DNA from: Semisulcospira habei
Taxonomy: Eukaryota; Mollusca; Gastropoda; Semisulcospiridae
Assembly: GCA_036245525.1 (NCBI GenBank)
Contig: BTPG01000004.1
Coordinates: forward strand, 210,498,912 to 210,562,911
Reading direction: 5' to 3'
Length of the DNA stretch: 64,000 nt
Below are positions 61,941 to 64,000 of the stretch, one piece after another. Below the pieces are notes generated by a model. That model searched no databases. It was given only the letters and a program-made list of their open reading frames with translations, and was not told the DNA's origin. The number at the start of each line of letters is the position of its first letter. Position 1 is the stretch's first letter. A program made the position numbers and the translations under genes.

Positions 61941-61990
61941 GGTGCTCCGCTATAGCGGAGCACCATGCTTGCAGACTGGCGCAACACAGA
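61941..61990. repeat. Inverted terminal unit of the minisatellite
   Basis: GGTGCTCCGCTATAGCGGAGCACC is a perfect palindrome (61941-61964). What follows is a minisatellite unit in reverse (GACTGGCGCAACACAGAGCT). Confidence 0.85.
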
Positions 61991-62047
61991 GCTCAACTTA
62001 TATAACTGGCACCAAGTTTCGTGGCTGGAGTATGATGCTGACTTCAA

Positions 62048-62117
62048 CGGTGTGTGCTGGTCTATGGTTCTGGACCTTACGACCTTTAGCCCTAAGGTCC
62101 AAAATCACAGACCAGCA
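62048..62117. repeat. Palindrome upstream of the SLC5-like exon
   Basis: GTGTGCTGGTCT and TGGACCTTA pair with TAAGGTCCA and AGACCAGCACAC. Confidence 0.75.
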
Positions 62118-62397
62118 CACTGCGAAGAACATTGCCTCTTCTTTGCTTTCAGCACCAATGAAGATATACAGTGTGCCAGTGTTTTGGATTGGCCGCGTTG
62201 CGTGAGGTAAATTTTAAACCGACCGGTGTTTGATTGTTTGTTTCTTTCTTTCTTTGTTTGTTTTTTTGTTTTTGTTTAAACTTTTGTAGAGATTGAGACT
62301 CGACCATCTGTGGTTGGTCAATGCTAAAAAAGAGCGGCCTTGACAAGCTGACGTTGACTTTGACCTTGGCAGCCGTGACCTTGGGAGTGTCTCCACC

Positions 62398-62472
62398 ATG
62401 GGGGAGCTTCACACCGGAGACATCATCGTCATTCTCGTCTACTTTGTTCTTGTTATGGCTGTTGGACTATGG
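62398..62472 (+). CDS. SLC5-family sodium/solute symporter, first coding exon (partial gene)
   Basis: The ATG opens a 25-codon exon ending at a GTGAGT donor in phase 0. After MGELHTG it encodes DIIVILVYFVLVMAVGLW, the first membrane helix of sodium-coupled solute symporters (SLC5, SGLT-like); the D-I-x-V-I...Y-F-V-x-V-x-A-V-G-L-W pattern is characteristic. The family moves sugars, inositol or other small solutes into cells with sodium. The remaining exons (about 600 residues) must lie to the right. The next 1.5 kb holds only repeats. Substrate cannot be told from one helix. It is a single-copy-looking host gene next to the repeat-rich array. Confidence 0.8.
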
Positions 62473-62569
62473 GTGAGTGCAGACACCTCCCCCCCCCCCC
62501 CCCACTCTTTCGATTGGCGCGGGCCAGCTATAAAGCTGACGTCAGCCAGAAAAACGTCTAATTGGGTTT

Positions 62570-62570
62570 C

Positions 62571-62665
<95 letters not shown>

Positions 62666-62746
62666 TGGGGTGTATGTGTGTGTGTGTGTGTGTGATGGTG
62701 TGTGTGTGTGTGTGTGTGTGTGATGGTGTGTGTGTGTGTGTGTGAT

Positions 62747-62789
<43 letters not shown>

Positions 62790-63006
62790 TGGTGTGTGTG
62801 TGTGATGGTGTGTGTGTGTGTGTGTGTGTGTGATGGTGTGTGTGTGTGTGTGATGGTGTGTGTGTGTGTGTGTGTGTGTGATGGTGTGTGTGTGTGTGTG
62901 TGTGTGTGATGGTGTGTGTGTGTGTGTGATGGTGTGTGTGTGTGTGTGTGTGTGATGGTGTGTGTGTGTGTGTGATGGTGTGTGTGTGTGTGTGTGTGTG
63001 TGTGAT

Positions 63007-63041
<35 letters not shown>

Positions 63042-63072
63042 TGGTGTGTGTGTGTGTGTGTGTGTGTGTGAT

Positions 63073-63139
<67 letters not shown>

Positions 63140-63159
63140 TGGTGTGTGTGTGTGTGTGT
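62570..63159. repeat. Interrupted (GT)n tract with GATG spacers
   Basis: GT runs of variable length are separated about seventeen times by GATG. It lies about 100 bp inside intron 1 of the symporter gene. Confidence 0.95.
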
Positions 63160-63330
63160 TTTCTCCTTTACACGGTTGTTCACCCTCATTAACGCAAACA
63201 CCAAAAGACACGATCTGGCAATATGATTATGGCTGCCTGGTAACGCATTATACTGCGGCTGTCCTGTTTTGTCAGTAGCGTCGACCTTTTTCATCCCGAA
63301 GCACTTTTGCTTGAAATAAATTTGGCTATG

Positions 63331-63410
63331 ACAGTTAAAGAGTGGTGCCATAATAGCTTGGCGCCTCAGGTGCCAAGCTATTTTGACACCACTCTTGAAC
63401 TAAAATAGTC
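63331..63410. repeat. GGCGCC-family hairpin
   Basis: ACAGTTAAAGAGTGGTGCCA folds onto its near complement, with tip GCGCCTCAGGTGC. Confidence 0.75.
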
Positions 63411-63432
63411 GACATATCTCCTAAACTGCAAT

Positions 63433-63468
63433 CAAAGATAATGGATGACCAAGGTCATCCATTATCTT
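63433..63468. repeat. Perfect palindrome
   Basis: AAAGATAATGGATGACC and its exact complement are separated by AA. Confidence 0.9.
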
Positions 63469-63780
63469 TGCTGCAATGTAGCTTTCACCGGACAATAAGC
63501 ATTTTTAAAAAATGTCAGCCTCAGTACGTAATATGTTAAATGAATGCCGGATTGTTATTTGGACCATGCGGCTTCATAGATCAGTGCACACGCACACACA
63601 CGGACATTTCAAGCTAGTTATTGCCTCTGTAATGCTCAATATTTTCCATTGCACTGACAGAAATTGCGTTCATCTCTATTGCTTTTTTTTTCCGCCTCAC
63701 AGATGTACAATGTATAGATCAAACTTTCAATTTGTAGTCCATTGTGAGGATGTAGTATGGCCGAGGCCGACTCCATGCCA

Positions 63781-63845
63781 GCAAGAGGCATAGATTCTCA
63801 TGAGCCCGTGCAGCCGCATGGGCTCATGAGTCTCTATGCCTCTTG
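63781..63845. repeat. CTCATGAG-family hairpin
   Basis: GCAAGAGGCATAGATTCTCA pairs with its near complement; tip CCGTGCAGCCGCATGG. Confidence 0.8.
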
Positions 63846-63981
63846 TGTTTTGATGAGATCGCTGAAGGCCTTGTGAACTAATTGCTACATAATTGTCCAT
63901 GCATGCGAGACAAACACGGCCCATTTGAACGCGTTCATGCGGTATAATTATTTGCAACGACGTTGGACAGGCTTCATGTTG

Positions 63982-64000
63982 TTTAACCCTTTCAGCCCTC
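63982..64000. repeat. Left end of another TTAA-type element (cut by window)
   Basis: TTTAACCCTTTCAGCCCTC has the TTAA + CCCTTTCA start seen in the other MITEs. Confidence 0.5.

Noticed and set aside
61385..61964. Possible CRISPR array
   Set aside because: The 52-bp units are directly adjacent with no unique spacers, and the DNA is eukaryotic.

Overview
This is a window of animal nuclear DNA, most likely from a mollusc and probably a snail. It has GT-AG introns, very long (GT)n, (TA)n and (ATT)n tracts, two kinds of APE-type LINE, a Gypsy-like LTR element with the gag and integrase of a Gmr1-like group, and dozens of small palindromic repeats. Nothing bacterial was seen (no operons, Shine-Dalgarno sites or rRNA).

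The backbone is a tandem array of three paralogues of one small secreted protein of about 122 residues, all on the + strand. Each gene has four coding exons, all in phase 0: a 15-codon signal-peptide exon, a 24-codon exon, a 35-codon exon, and a 47-48 codon last exon. Copy A (exons 2-4 at 1749-4023; exon 1 lies before the window) and copy B (16599-24651) look intact. Copy C (35233-47754) has lost the AG of its exon 3 acceptor. The introns and 3' flanks are also paralogous, so insertions found in only one copy can be read against an empty site in another.

Mobile DNA has expanded each copy. 5.5-9.4 kb: LINE family 1, copy 1, with one stop codon. 9.65-16.06 kb: an element with arms of over 1 kb in inverted orientation, invaded by an RNase H-bearing LINE that was in turn split by a solo LTR. 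19.2-23.8 kb: a broken DNA transposon in intron 3 of copy B whose protein has a RAG1-N-terminus-like cysteine module and a possible RAG1-like D-D-E core. 25.3-27.2 kb: a second solo LTR of the same family. 30-33.3 kb: a decayed gag-protease LTR element. 37.3-41 kb: LINE family 1, copy 2, intact at 1075 aa. 41.8-45.1 kb: LINE family 2, intact at 1004 aa with a 15-bp target duplication. 53.7-58.9 kb: a young complete LTR element with near-identical LTRs and a 5-bp target duplication, encoding gag, protease and integrase but no reverse transcriptase.

Scattered through everything are short elements flanked by TTAA, many starting CCC(T/C) and ending GGG, with a nearly loopless palindrome in the middle. 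They behave like piggyBac-type MITEs carrying perfect hairpins.

Near the right edge, 62398-62472 is the first coding exon of a second, unrelated host gene: a sodium/solute symporter of the SLC5 (SGLT-like) family. It runs off the window. A 52-bp minisatellite and an interrupted (GT)n tract flank it.

Limits: all comparisons were made by eye within the window. Family names come from recognised motifs, not from database searches.
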